DNA of 64,000 bases from Streptomyces ardesiacus (GTDB taxonomy: Bacteria; Actinomycetota; Actinomycetes; Streptomycetales; Streptomycetaceae), in the NCBI RefSeq assembly GCF_003112575.1, contig NZ_BEWC01000001.1, positions 62,001 to 126,000 on the forward strand, read 5' to 3'. This document shows, one piece after another, positions 34,601 to 54,848 of the stretch. The notes below the pieces were generated by a model. That model was given only the letters and a program-made list of their open reading frames with translations, did no database searches and was not told where the DNA came from. The position numbers and the translations under genes are program-made. The stretch's first letter is position 1, and the number at the start of each line of letters is the position of its first letter.

Positions 34601-37600
34601 GATTCGAGTACTCCACCGACCTGTTCACCGCCGAGACGGTCGCGCGCATGGCCGACCGCTTCGAGGTGCTCGTCCAGGCCGCGCTGGCCGACCCCGGACA
34701 GCGCGTCGGGGACCTGCCGCTCGTCGACGCCGCCGAGCGCGACCGGATCGTGGAGCGGAGCCGCGGGCCCCGCAACCCGGCGGCGCTCGCGCCGGTGTCC
34801 CTCCCGGCGCGGTTCCGCGAACAGGCGCGTCGGACCCCGGACCGGACGGCGATCGTGGACGGCGACCGCCGGGCCACCTACCGCGACCTCGACCTGCGGT
34901 CGAACCGCCTCGCCGCACTGCTGCGGGACCGCGGCGTCCGGCGCGAGAGCCTCGTCGGGCTGTGCCTGTCGCGCTCCGTCGAGAGCGTCGTCGCCCTGCT
35001 GGCGGTCGTGAAGGCGGGCGCGGCGTACGTGCCGCTGGACCCCTCCTATCCGCGCGAGCGCCTGGGCCACATGGCCGAGGACGCCGGACTGCGGGTCGTC
35101 CTGACCGAGCGTTCGGCGGCCGGCGCGCTGCCGGAGACGGACGCGCGGGTGCTGGTCGTCGAGGACCTGTGGCCCGAGCTGGACCGGTGGCCCGACGGCG
35201 AATCCGGCCCGGACCTGACCGCGGACGACCTGGCCTACGTCATCTACACCTCCGGTTCCACGGGCCGGCCCAAGGGCGTGGCCGTGACCCACGCCGACGT
35301 GGTCGCCCTGGCGCTGGACAGCCGCTTCGCCCAGGGACACGAGCGCGTCCTCATGCACTCGCCGCAGGCCTTCGACGCCTCCACCCACGAGGTCTGGACG
35401 CCGCTGCTGTCCGGCGGCCGGACGGTGGTCGCGCCGCAGACCGCGCTGACCGCCGAGGCGCTGCGCGAGCTGGTCGCCCGGCACGAGGTCACGGCCGTGT
35501 TCCTCACGGCCGCGCTGTTCCACCTCTTCGCCGAGCAGGACCCGGGCTGCTTCGCGGGCCTGGCGGAGGTGTGGACCGGGGGCGAAGCGGTACGGACCGA
35601 GGCGGTGCGCAGGGTCCGCGAGGCGTGCCCGGGCCTGGTGGTCGTGGACGTCTACGGACCGACGGAGACGACGACCTTCGCCACCTGCCACCGCATCGAA
35701 CCGCAGGACCCCACGCCCACTGTGCTCCCCATCGGCCGGCCGCTCGACAACACCCAGGCCTACGTGCTGGACGGCCTGCTTCAGCCGGTGCCGGTGGGTG
35801 TGGCGGGGGAGTTGTATGTGGGTGGGGCGGGTTTGGCGCGTGGTTATCTGGGGCGGCCGGATGTGACGGCCGAGGCGTTTGTGGCGAATCCGTTCGGTGG
35901 TGCGGGGAGTCGTTTGTATCGGACGGGGGATCTGGCGCGTTTTCTGCCTGATGGGAATGTGGAGTTTTTGGGGCGGGTGGATGATCAGGTGAAGATCCGG
36001 GGGTTCCGGATCGAGTTGGGTGAGGTCGAGGAGGTGGTGGCGCGGCATTCGGGGGTGCGGGGTGTGGCGGTGGTGGTGCAGGAGGAGGGTGCGGTGCGGC
36101 GGTTGGTGGCGTTTGTGGTGGTGGCTGGTGGGGTGGGGGGTGAGGAGTTGCGGTCGTTCGTGGGGGAGCGGTTGCCGGCGTACATGGTGCCGGGGGTGTT
36201 TGTTGTGGTGGACGAGTTGCCTTTGGGCCCGAGTGGGAAGGTGGACCGGGCGGCGTTGTCGGGGTTGTTGGGTGAGGGTTTGGGGGCGGGTGAGGGTGGT
36301 TTTGTGGCGCCGCGGACGGAGGTGGAGGAGAAGCTTGCTCTGGTGTGGGGTGAGGTGTTGGGGACGGGTGTTCCGGTGGGGGTGCACGACAATTTCTTTG
36401 CTCTGGGTGGGGATTCGATTCTGAGTCTTCAGGTGATTTTCCGGGCGAAGCAGTTGGGTCTGTTTTTTTCGGTGAAGCAGTTGTTCGAGTTTCAGTCGGT
36501 TGCGGCGTTGGCGCCGGTGGTGGAGTTGCGTGGTGGGGCCGGGGTGGTGGCCGAGCAGGGTGTGGTGACGGGTCGGGTGGCGTTGACGCCGGTGCAGCGG
36601 TGGTTCTTCGCTCAGGATTTCGCTGTTCCGGGGCATGTGAACCAGTCGGTGCTGGTGGAGGCGGAGGCGGGGCTGTCGGCGGAGCAGTGGCGGGTGGTGG
36701 TGCGGCGGGTGCTGGAGCAGCACGACGGACTGCGCACCCGCTTCTTCCAGGAGGACGGTGCCTGGTGCGCCGAGCTGACCGGGATGCCCGAGGAGACGCC
36801 GTTGCGGGTCGAGGACCTGTCGGGGTGCCCGGAGGGTGAGCGGGAGGCGCGGTTGCTGGAGGTCGCCGGTGCCGTCCAGGCCGGCCTGGACCTCTCCCGG
36901 TCCCCGCTGCTGCGCGCCGTCCTGTTCACCGGCCTGGAGGACGGAGGGCGGAAACTCCTCCTCGTCGCGCACCACCTCGTGGTCGACGTCGTCTCGTGGC
37001 GGGTGATCCTGGAGGATCTGGAGACGCTGTGCGGTCAGGTCCGGCGGGGTGAGGACCTGGTGCTGCCGCAGAAGACGAGTTCGTGGCGGCAGTGGGCGGC
37101 CCGGCTGGCCGAGGAGGCCGGCAGCGAGACGACCGCGGCCGAACTGCCCTACTGGCAGCAGCAGTCGGCCCCGCCCGCACACCCCGTGCCCATGGACGGT
37201 CCGGGCGAGGACGACACCGTGGGTGGCGGCCGGGTGGTCGAGGTGGTGCTGGGTGAGGCGGAGACGCGGGCGTTGCTGCGGGACGTGCCGTCGGTGTTCG
37301 GGACGCGGGTCAACGACGCGTTGCTGACGGGTGTGGCGTCGGCGGTGGGTGCCTGGTGCGGGAGCGGCCGGGTGCGGGTGGACGTGGAGGGGCACGGGCG
37401 GGAGGACCTGTTCGAGGACACGGACGTGTCGCGGACGACGGGCTGGTTCACCACGATCTCGCCGTTGGACCTGCCGGTGCCCGCGGCGGACCGTCCGGCG
37501 GAGGGGCTCAAGGAGATCAAGGAACTCCTGCGGGCCCGGCCCAGACAGGGCATCGGCCACGGCCTCCTCGCGTACGGAGGTGCCGATTCCCCCCTGCACG

Positions 37601-39544
37601 GGGCCGAACCCGCGCAGATCAGCTTCAACTACCTGGGCCAGTTCGACGGGTCGTTCGCCGGCAGCTTCGCCGCGTCGTCCGGTACGGCGGGCCCGGACTG
37701 GGCGCCGGTGAACCGGCGGCCGTATCTGATCGACGTGGTCGGTCATGTCCGGGACGGGCGGCTGCGCATGCAGTGGACGTACAGTCCGTCGGCGCACCGG
37801 GAGGAGACGGTGCGGGAGGTGGCCGAGCGGACGCTGGGCGTGCTGTCGGCGCTGGCCGAGGAGGCACGGCGTCCGCAGGTGCAGGGGTACACGCCGTCCG
37901 ACTGGGAGTTGTCGGGTCTCGACCAGCGGCAGGTGGACGACCTGGTGGCCGCTCTGCGCGGGCATCCGGCGTGGCGGGACGCCACCACCGCCCGCCCCCT
38001 GGAGGACTGCCTGCCGCAGACCCCCGTCCAGCAGGGGCTCTGGTTCCAGAGCCAGTTCGCGCACGGTGAGGGCGTCTACCACGTCCAGCTCATCCTGAGC
38101 ATCGGTCAGCACCTGGACGTCGGGGTGTTCCGGGAGAGCTGGGCGCAGGTGATGCGCCGGCATCCGATCCTGCGGACGGGGTTCTGGACCACCGGGGACA
38201 ACCGGGCGCTGCAACTGGTGTGGGCGGATCTGCCGGTCCCGCTGGAGGTGGCCGACTGGCGTGACGGGAGCGCCGAGGAGCAGCGTGCGCGGCTGGAGGC
38301 GTATCTGGCCGGAGACCGGGCGCGGGGTTTCGGGCCCGAGGACGCTCCGCAGTGGCGGATGCTGCTGGCCCGTACCGGTGAGGAGAGGTACGAGCTGGTG
38401 TGGAGTGCCCACCACACGATCCTGGACGGCTGGAGCATCAGTCTCGTCCTGGGTGACGCGGTGCGGTGGTACGGGGCCCTGCTGGAGGGGCGTGTGCTGG
38501 ACAGGCCCGCGCCGCGTCCCTACCGGGACTACGTGGCCTGGCTCGGCGAGCAGGACCTCCGGCAGGCCGAGGACTACTGGCGCCGCACCCTCCAGGACGT
38601 CCAGCCGGCCGAACCGCTCAGCATCGAGCGGCACGCGGCCGGACGGTCCGAACCGCCCGGGACCGGTGGGCAGGCCGAGTACGACTTCCTCTTCGGCGTG
38701 GAGGAGACCCGGCGCCTGCAGGAACTCGCCCAGACCCGCCAACTGACCCTCAACACGGTCCTCCAGGGCTGCTGGGCACTGCTGGTCGGCCGCTACTCGG
38801 GCCGCGAGGACGTCGTCTTCGGCACCGTGGCCTCGGGTCGCCCGGCCGAGATCGAGGGCATCGAGCGGACCGTCGGCCTCTTCATCAACACACTGCCGCT
38901 GCGGGTGCGGATGCCCGCGCAGAGCACCGTGCTCGCCTGGCTGCGGGAGCTGCAGGAGCAGAACCTGCGCATGAGGCAGTACGAGTACAGCCCGCTCAAC
39001 AAGGTGCAGCAGTGGAGCGGGCTGCCCGCCGGCGCCCCCCTCTTCGAGACCCTGTTCGTCTTCGAGAACTACCCGGTGGACAAGGACGACGAGGCCGCCC
39101 TGCGCTACGACCTCACCCGCTCCGAGGAACGGATCAACTACCCGCTCGGGGTGGTGGCCACCCTGCCGCCCGGGCAGCAACGTCTGCGGATCGTCGTCCA
39201 GTACGACACCGCACGGTTCGACCCCGAGACGATCGAGCGCATGCTCGGCCACCTGGGCAGCGTCTGCTCCCAGCTCACGCGCGAGCCCGACATGCGACTG
39301 GGCGACGTCAGCGTCCTGACGGACGAGGAACGCCGCCACATCCTCCGACAGGGCAACGCCGTCCCCCTGCAACGGACGGACGAGACCGACCTCGACCTGT
39401 CCGCGCTGGCGGCGGGAACCGCCGGAACCGCCGAAGAACGCGAGCTTCTCGAACAACTCGTCGCAGAAGTTCAGGGCATGTCGCCGAGCGATCTCCAGGC
39501 CCAGATCCCGCACGCCGCCCCGGCTACCGAGACGAGTGACCACC

Positions 39545-39552
<8 letters not shown>
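28639..39552 (+). CDS. NRPS 1: C*-A(Cys)-NMT-PCP / C-A-PCP-E / C
   Basis: 3637 residues from GTG 28639 (TTG 28645 has better spacing to AGGGG). Module 1: a C domain with an HYVLTDG motif at 159-165, where the catalytic second His is Tyr; A1 (Asp at 733) with pocket residues DLYDFSLVWK, close to the Cys code; an N-methyltransferase inserted in the A domain (VLEIGCGTG at 1082, NVPNARV later); PCP serine at 1527. Module 2: C with HHLVFDG at 1719; A2 (Asp 2246) with DAHFWGVTFK, unclear, aliphatic-like; PCP GGDS serine at 2593; epimerase [10 protein letters not shown] at 2778. A final D-accepting C (HHTILDG at 3258) has no A domain and passes to NRPS 2. An acidic C-terminal helix may be a docking element. 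Expected start: N-methyl-Cys joined to a D-residue. Confidence 0.95.
29821..29874 (+). repeat. Three in-frame 18-bp repeats in the first C domain
   Basis: Units of GACGGGACGG(A/G)CGC(C/G)G(G/A)G encode [18 protein letters not shown] at residues 395-412. They form an acidic insert in a surface loop, directly after the [10 protein letters not shown] strand of the C domain that has lost its catalytic His. Confidence 0.8.
35791..36758 (+). repeat. Near-identical A8-PCP-E cassette, copy 1 (module 2)
   Basis: This 968-bp block is repeated at 40625-41592 at a constant offset of 4834 bp with only a couple of mismatches seen. It covers the end of the A domain, the PCP and the start of the E domain. 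Its codons end largely in G or T (gtg, ttg, ggt), unlike the C-ending codons around it. Near-identity resumes in patches further on (about 36830-37577, 37697-38040, 38107-38592). Confidence 0.9.
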
Positions 39553-49270
<9,718 letters not shown>

Positions 49271-49332
49271 GAAACGCCGGCGCGCACCGTGCACCGCGGT
49301 GCGTGCCCGCCAGGCCCAAGGAGACGAAGACC

Positions 49333-50631
49333 ATGTCCGCAGTCCAGCCGGCGGCCCCGGACCGGGAGACACCCGGGGACGAGGCGCCGTTCGCGGCCGA
49401 GACGTCCATGACCAGCCCCCGGATCGCCGCCCTCGCCGCGGCCGTCGACGCCGGGAACCACGCGGCCGTCGAGGAGTTCTGGAAGGAGGCCGCCGAGACC
49501 GGCACCCCCCTGATGGAGCCGACCGACGACGAGTCCCTGACCCTGGTCACCTTCCTGTGGCGGGACCCGGGCGACACCGAGAACGTGATCGTGCTCTTCT
49601 GCAGCGCGCCCAGCGGCGACCTGCGGGAGTTCCGCATGGAGCGGATGCCGGGCACCGACCTCTGGTACCGGTCCTACCTCATGCCCTCCCGGCTGCGGAC
49701 CACCTATCTGCTCTCGGTCAACGACCCGATGGAGCCCTTCGAGTCGTACGCGCAGGTGCTGCGCCGCCTGCCCGAGTACGAGCCCGACCCCCTCAACCCC
49801 CGCGACTACACGCTCACGGGCGACCGCGACCGGTTCCGGGTGTCGGTGCTGGAACTGCCCGCCGCGCCCCCGCAGCCGTGGAACATCCCGCGGCGCGGTG
49901 TGCCGAAGGGCCACAGCAGGATGCAGACCATGGACAGCGCCGTGCTCGGCACCCGCCACCACGTCAGCGTCCACACCCCGCCCGGCTACACCGCCGACGG
50001 CGACGAGTACCACGTCTTCCTGCTCTTCGACGGGTGGTCCTACTACAACTTCGCGGCCATCACGACCGTCATGGACAACCTCCTCTACGCCGGCCGCATC
50101 CCCCCGTACGTCCTGGTGATGCACACCAACGAGGACCAGGAGATCCGCGCCCGCGAACTGACCTGCCACGACCCGTTCAACGCGTACCTGAACCAGGAGC
50201 TGATGCCCTGGGTCCACGCCAATTACCACATCACCTCGGACCCCGCGAAAACCGTGGTCGGCGGCTCCTGCTTCGGCGCGCTGGCCGCGATGTACGCCGC
50301 CTACCGCACCCCCGAGCGGTTCGGCTGCGTCATCTCCCAGTCGGGGTCGTACTGGTGGCCCGGAAAGGACGTACCGGAGAAGGAGGAGGAATGGCTGACC
50401 CGGCGGTTCGAGGAATCGCCGAAACTCCCGATCCGATTCTCCATGGACATCGGAAGCCTTGAGCGCTCGATCGTCGACCACGACCCGATGACGAGCCACC
50501 GGAACATGGTGGCCGCCCTGGAAAAGAAGGGCTACGAGGTCGACTTCAGCGAATTCCTGGGAGGCCACGACATGGTCTGCTGGCGCGGCACCGTCGTCGA
50601 CCGGCTGCGCTCCTTCCACCCGGGCCGGTAG
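49333..50631 (+). CDS. Enterochelin esterase (Fes/IroE)-like alpha/beta hydrolase
   Basis: 432 residues; ATG 49333 follows AAGGAG. The N-terminal third (about 40-165) resembles the Fes N-terminal beta-sandwich (VTFLWRDPGDTENVIVL), and residues 190-432 form the esterase domain. The nucleophile is in GGSCFGALAAMYA near residue 315 and the catalytic His in GGHDMVCWRG near residue 418. Fes enzymes cut ester bonds in siderophores. Here, 62 bp after an NRPS that lacks a thioesterase, a role in releasing or cyclising the peptide through an ester is plausible; hydrolysis of the product or of mis-loaded carriers is the alternative. Confidence 0.87.
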   Translation: MSAVQPAAPDRETPGDEAPFAAETSMTSPRIAALAAAVDAGNHAAVEEFWKEAAETGTPLMEPTDDESLTLVTFLWRDPGDTENVIVLFCSAPSGDLREFRMERMPGTDLWYRSYLMPSRLRTTYLLSVNDPMEPFESYAQVLRRLPEYEPDPLNPRDYTLTGDRDRFRVSVLELPAAPPQPWNIPRRGVPKGHSRMQTMDSAVLGTRHHVSVHTPPGYTADGDEYHVFLLFDGWSYYNFAAITTVMDNLLYAGRIPPYVLVMHTNEDQEIRARELTCHDPFNAYLNQELMPWVHANYHITSDPAKTVVGGSCFGALAAMYAAYRTPERFGCVISQSGSYWWPGKDVPEKEEEWLTRRFEESPKLPIRFSMDIGSLERSIVDHDPMTSHRNMVAALEKKGYEVDFSEFLGGHDMVCWRGTVVDRLRSFHPGR

Positions 50632-50688
50632 CGCGCACCGAGCACACCGGCCGGAAAGCACCGAGAACGCACGCGAAAGGTGAACCAG

Positions 50689-51816
50689 ATGAGTGCAGCC
50701 ACGATCACCGTGCTGCCGGGCGACGGGGTCGGCCCCGAGGTGACGGCCCAGGCACTGGCGGTGCTGCGCGCCGTCGAGGAGACGTACGGGCACCGCTTCA
50801 CGGTCCACAAGCGACGGGTCGGCCTGGACGCCATCGCCGCCGAGGGCGTCGCGATCTCCGACAGCACCTTCGAGATCTGCGGCCAGAGCGACGCGATCCT
50901 CTTCGGCGCGATCGGCAGCCTGCCGCCCGGCGCGGACCGCGGCGTTGGCCCCCGGCCCGAGGAGGCCCTGTTCCGCCTGCGCAAGGAGTTCGGCTTCTTC
51001 GCCAACCTGCGCCCCGTACGGCCCTTCGAGGCCCTGTACGGCGCCTCCTCGCTCAAGCCCGAACACCTCAAGGGCGCCGACCTGCTCTTCGTGCGGGAAC
51101 TGTCGGCCGGGCTCTACTACGGGCGCCTGGAATCCGTGCCCGGCAAGCCGAGCGAGATCCGCCGCGCACCGCACGGCACCGAAGCCGTGGACACCCTCCT
51201 CTACACCGAGGAGGAGATCGAACGCGTCGTGCGCGCCGCCTTCGAGATCGCGCTGCTGCGGGAGCGGAAGGTCACCTCGGTCGACAAGGCCAACGTGCTC
51301 AGCTCCTCCGTCCTGTGGCGCGAGGTGGTGGAGCGGGTGGCGGCCGAGCACCCCACCGTCACGTACGAGCACATGCTGGTCGACGCCTGCGCCATGCGCC
51401 TGATCAGGACGCCGTCGGAGTTCGACGTCGTCGTCACCGAGAACCTGTTCGGCGACATCCTCACCGACGAGGCGTCGATGCTGACGGGATCCATCGGCAT
51501 GCTGCCGTCCGCCAGCCTCGGAACCCGGCGCACGGCCGGCGGCACCTTCGGGCTGTACGAGCCGATCCACGGCTCCGCCCCCGACATCGCCGGCCGGGAC
51601 CGGGCCAACCCGGTGGGCGCCGTCCTCTCCGGCGCGCTGCTGCTCCGGCACTCCCTCGGCCTCACCCGGGAGGCCGCCGCCGTCGAGGGGGCCGTCGAGG
51701 CGGTGATCGGCGAGGGCCTGCGGACGCCCGACCTCGCGGAGCCCGGCAGCACGGTCGTCGGCACCCGGGAGATGGGGCGCCGCATCACGGACCGGGTGCG
51801 CTCGGCCTCCGCCTGA
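50689..51816 (+). CDS. 3-isopropylmalate dehydrogenase-like oxidative decarboxylase (LeuB homologue)
   Basis: 375 residues from ATG 50689. Beta-decarboxylating dehydrogenase fold: PGDGVGPEV at the N terminus, RPEEALFRLRKEFGFFANLRP near 85-105, the SVDKANVL catalytic segment with Lys near 200, NLFGDILTDEASML near 250, and the GSAPDIAGRDRANP nucleotide loop near 300. The pocket helix has a Phe where IPMDH usually has the second Leu of GLL, hinting at a different side chain. It should oxidise a 3-alkylmalate to the 2-oxo acid with loss of CO2, using NAD. It lies in the NRPS operon with LeuA, LeuC and LeuD homologues. Confidence 0.9.
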   Translation: MSAATITVLPGDGVGPEVTAQALAVLRAVEETYGHRFTVHKRRVGLDAIAAEGVAISDSTFEICGQSDAILFGAIGSLPPGADRGVGPRPEEALFRLRKEFGFFANLRPVRPFEALYGASSLKPEHLKGADLLFVRELSAGLYYGRLESVPGKPSEIRRAPHGTEAVDTLLYTEEEIERVVRAAFEIALLRERKVTSVDKANVLSSSVLWREVVERVAAEHPTVTYEHMLVDACAMRLIRTPSEFDVVVTENLFGDILTDEASMLTGSIGMLPSASLGTRRTAGGTFGLYEPIHGSAPDIAGRDRANPVGAVLSGALLLRHSLGLTREAAAVEGAVEAVIGEGLRTPDLAEPGSTVVGTREMGRRITDRVRSASA

Positions 51817-51898
51817 CCCCGCCGCATCCCGGCCCCCCCCGCGGCCACCGCCGTACGCGTGCGGCACACGACGAACAGACGACTGGAGTCCCCCACGC

Positions 51899-53347
51899 AT
51901 GACCACGTCACACAGCGCCCCCCGGGCCGTCCCGGCCGGCCTCGGCGCACAACGCCTGGCGGTCCGGGAAGCCCGTCGCGACCTGGTCCGGCACCACCGC
52001 TCCGTCCGGGCCGACTCGGCGGAACCCCCCATCCGCGTCATGGCCCGGCTCATCACGGACCTCGAACGGGAGTGCGCACACCGGGGGTTCGCCCCGGCCG
52101 CCATCCGGCTGGAGATCGTCAACCGGACCATCGGCGACGTGAACGTGCGGCTGATCGACGAGTGCGACGGGGAGGAGGGCGGCCCCGGGGACTACCGCCT
52201 GCTCGCCGACGAACTCGGGATCGCCCTGCCCGGCGAGGAACTGCACGGCCGGCCGGCAACCGGGAAGGGCTACCAGTGGCTCCGGGACCGGATGGCGGAC
52301 GAGGAACGCGACCTCCTCGACGCCGGGTACGACCCGCGGATCTACGACATCCAGGGGGTCGGCAACCCGCTGCTGCGCGGCCGGCTCGCCGCCGACATGG
52401 CGCGGTGGGGCGTGAGCGCCACCGCCGAGCAGGTGGCGCTCGGCCTGGGAGCGGGGGACTGCATCGACAAGATCTTCCGCGGACTGGCCGCTGCCGCCCG
52501 GCGCCGGGACGAGCCGCCCGGGGCGCTCCTCTTCGCGGCGCCCGGCTTCAACATGCCCGAACTGCAGGCCGAGACCTACGGATACCGGCTGCACCGGGTG
52601 CACACCCGGGCCGAGGAGCGGTTCAAACTCACCGGCGAGCGACTGGCCCGGCACCTGCGGGACAACCCGGACGTCAGGGTCTTCTACCTGACCGTGACGA
52701 ACAACCCCACGTCCCTCGCGTACACGCCCGGCGAACTGACCGCCCTCATGGAGGCCGTACGGCATTCCGCAGACCGGGGCCACCCCGTCCACGTCCTGGC
52801 CGACCTCGCCTACATCGGCACCGGACGCCCCGCCGAGGACGAGGCCCGTATGCGGGCGCTGGCCTCGGTCCCCGGGGCGGCCGAGCGCCTGATCTACGTG
52901 AACAGCTTCTCCAAGACGTTCAGTCTGACCGGAGACCGGTTCGGCTGGGCCGTGTTCGCGGACGCGGAACTGTCGGCCGCCATGCGACCGAGCTGGATGA
53001 ACAGCGTGAGCTGCCTGCCCGGGGAATGGCAGCTGCGCTTCATGGCGTACCACACCCTGTTCGCCCGGCACCCCGAGCTGGTGGAGAAGATCCGCGGCCT
53101 CTACCGGCTGCGCCGTTCCCGTCTGCGCACACAACTGCGCCTGCTGGACGAGGAACACGACCTTTTCGAGACCATTCACACGGACGACGACGCGACCATT
53201 TACCTCTGGTGCCGCCTCAAGGCCGGCCAGGACTGTTTCTCGGTCCTGGAGAAGACCGGCATCGCCGGTATCCCGGGATCCACCTTCGGCTATTCCGACG
53301 ACTACATCCGCTTCTCGGTCGGCATTCACCCGGTCGTCATGGACTGA
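51899..53347 (+). CDS. PLP-dependent class I/II aminotransferase
   Basis: 482 residues, ATG 51899. The first 130 residues extend beyond typical class I enzymes. The PLP domain follows: GLGAGDCIDKIFRGLA near 180, APGFNMPELQAETYGYRL, TVTNNPTSLAYTP (Asn contact) near 265, DLAYIGTGR and the Schiff-base lysine in YVNSFSKTFSLTGDRFGW near 340. An arginine-rich C-terminal domain ends FRFSVGIHP-like. It most likely aminates the 2-oxo acid made by the neighbouring Leu-type enzymes, giving a non-standard amino acid for the peptide. That pairing is inferred from the operon. Confidence 0.87.
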   Translation: MTTSHSAPRAVPAGLGAQRLAVREARRDLVRHHRSVRADSAEPPIRVMARLITDLERECAHRGFAPAAIRLEIVNRTIGDVNVRLIDECDGEEGGPGDYRLLADELGIALPGEELHGRPATGKGYQWLRDRMADEERDLLDAGYDPRIYDIQGVGNPLLRGRLAADMARWGVSATAEQVALGLGAGDCIDKIFRGLAAAARRRDEPPGALLFAAPGFNMPELQAETYGYRLHRVHTRAEERFKLTGERLARHLRDNPDVRVFYLTVTNNPTSLAYTPGELTALMEAVRHSADRGHPVHVLADLAYIGTGRPAEDEARMRALASVPGAAERLIYVNSFSKTFSLTGDRFGWAVFADAELSAAMRPSWMNSVSCLPGEWQLRFMAYHTLFARHPELVEKIRGLYRLRRSRLRTQLRLLDEEHDLFETIHTDDDATIYLWCRLKAGQDCFSVLEKTGIAGIPGSTFGYSDDYIRFSVGIHPVVMD

Positions 53348-53408
53348 CCCCGCTCACCGCCTTTCGGCGCGTCGTCGACGGCAAGAGATCTTCCGAAACG
53401 GAGAGACC

Positions 53409-54800
53409 ATGCAGAAGGACGCACACGGACACACGGACAGCACCGCGGACGACATCGACTCCCTCGACGTCCCCGTCAACTTCAACTGGAACCGGGACCC
53501 GAGCCCGCTGACGCCGCTGCCGACGAGCATGCCCGGCGAGCCCCTCGCCTCCCAGGTCGCCGGGGCCCACGTCCTGTCGGAGTGCCTGCGCGACGGCCTC
53601 CAGGGCATATCGGGATACCCGCGGGTCGACGACATGATGCGGTACCTGCACCTGCTCCACGCCTTCGGCATCCGGCACGCGACGGTCGGGATCTACCCCG
53701 GCAACGCAGACCGGATCAACGCGCGGATGAAGCAGCTGCTGGCACGGATGCGGGACGAACTGCCCGGCATCGTGCCCTCCGTGCTCTCCATGTGCACCGA
53801 GGAGTCCCTCCGGTGGACCGTCGAGTGCAAGGAGATCCACCCCGCGCTGGAGTCCGTCGTCTTCATGGGCAGCGCGCCGTCGAGACGCCTCGTCCAGGGC
53901 TGGGGGCTGGACTTCGTCCTGGACCGGATGGAGACGTTCATCAAGAAGACCGTGGAGATGGGGATCCCCGTCATCGCGGGCACCGAGCACACCACCCAGA
54001 CCACGCCCGAGGACCTGCGGGCGATCACCCGCACCCAGGTCGAGAGCGGCGCCTACATCGTCGCCCTCGCCGACACCATCGGGGTCATCCGCCCGCTGGG
54101 CACCTACCGCATCATCCGCTTCGTCCGCGACGAACTCGACGCGCTGGGCGTGCCGGACATGCAGGTGGACTGGCACGGCCACCGCGACACCGGCAACGCC
54201 CTCGGCAACGCCATGGCCGCGGTGGCGGCCGGCGCCAACCGGATCCACGTGGTCGCGCGGGGCGTCGGCGAACGCTCGGGCAACGCCTCCCTGGAGGAGA
54301 TCGTCCTCAACTTCGCGGCGATCCAGGCGGAGGCCGGCCTGCCCGTCCCGTGGGACATGTCACGGCTGCTCGAACTGATCACCTGCTACCAGGAGATGGT
54401 GGGCGTGGAGCCCCCGGAGCACGGCGTGCTCGGCAAGCGCTACAGCCACACCTCGTCCGGCATCCACACCGACGCCATCCTCAAGGCCCACCACCTCGCC
54501 GACCGGGCCCGGGAGGCGAACGCGCCCGAACTCGAGGCGCGCCTGCGGGAGATGTCGCGCACCGTGTACTCCGCGGTGGACCCGGCCGCCATCGGCGGCA
54601 GCCCGTCCGTGGCCGTCAGCCCCTGGAGCGGCCAGAGCTCCGTGCGGCTGGCCTGCATGCTGAGCGGCCGCGACCCCCGCGACCTGTCCCCGGAGACCGT
54701 CCAGCAGCTCCTGACCCGCGCCAACGAACTGGGCCGCGAGCTGACCCCCCAGGAGCTGGAGGAGGGACTCACCAAGGCGCCGGCCGCCCACCCCGCCTGA
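53409..54800 (+). CDS. 2-isopropylmalate synthase-like Claisen enzyme (LeuA homologue)
   Basis: 463 residues from ATG 53409. DRE-TIM barrel at about 45-320: ECLRDGLQG (Arg and Asp of the metal/enolate site), DWHGHRDTGN (two metal histidines) and GERSGNASLEE (metal Asn). After the barrel, GKRYSHTSSGIHTDAILK is the communication subdomain. The protein then ends about 130 residues short of actinobacterial LeuA, so the leucine-feedback domain is missing. The expected reaction is condensation of acetyl-CoA with a 2-oxo acid to a 2-alkylmalate. The accepted oxo acid is unknown. Confidence 0.9.
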   Translation: MQKDAHGHTDSTADDIDSLDVPVNFNWNRDPSPLTPLPTSMPGEPLASQVAGAHVLSECLRDGLQGISGYPRVDDMMRYLHLLHAFGIRHATVGIYPGNADRINARMKQLLARMRDELPGIVPSVLSMCTEESLRWTVECKEIHPALESVVFMGSAPSRRLVQGWGLDFVLDRMETFIKKTVEMGIPVIAGTEHTTQTTPEDLRAITRTQVESGAYIVALADTIGVIRPLGTYRIIRFVRDELDALGVPDMQVDWHGHRDTGNALGNAMAAVAAGANRIHVVARGVGERSGNASLEEIVLNFAAIQAEAGLPVPWDMSRLLELITCYQEMVGVEPPEHGVLGKRYSHTSSGIHTDAILKAHHLADRAREANAPELEARLREMSRTVYSAVDPAAIGGSPSVAVSPWSGQSSVRLACMLSGRDPRDLSPETVQQLLTRANELGRELTPQELEEGLTKAPAAHPA

Positions 54801-54848
54801 ACCGGACCCCTCCCGCCACGCGACACCCCTCGAAGGAGCAACCGACCG

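Noticed and set aside
33360..34800. C2 as a heterocyclisation (Cy) domain because a Cys module precedes it
   Set aside because: The motif is HHLVFDG, not DxxxxDxxS, so it is an ordinary condensation domain.
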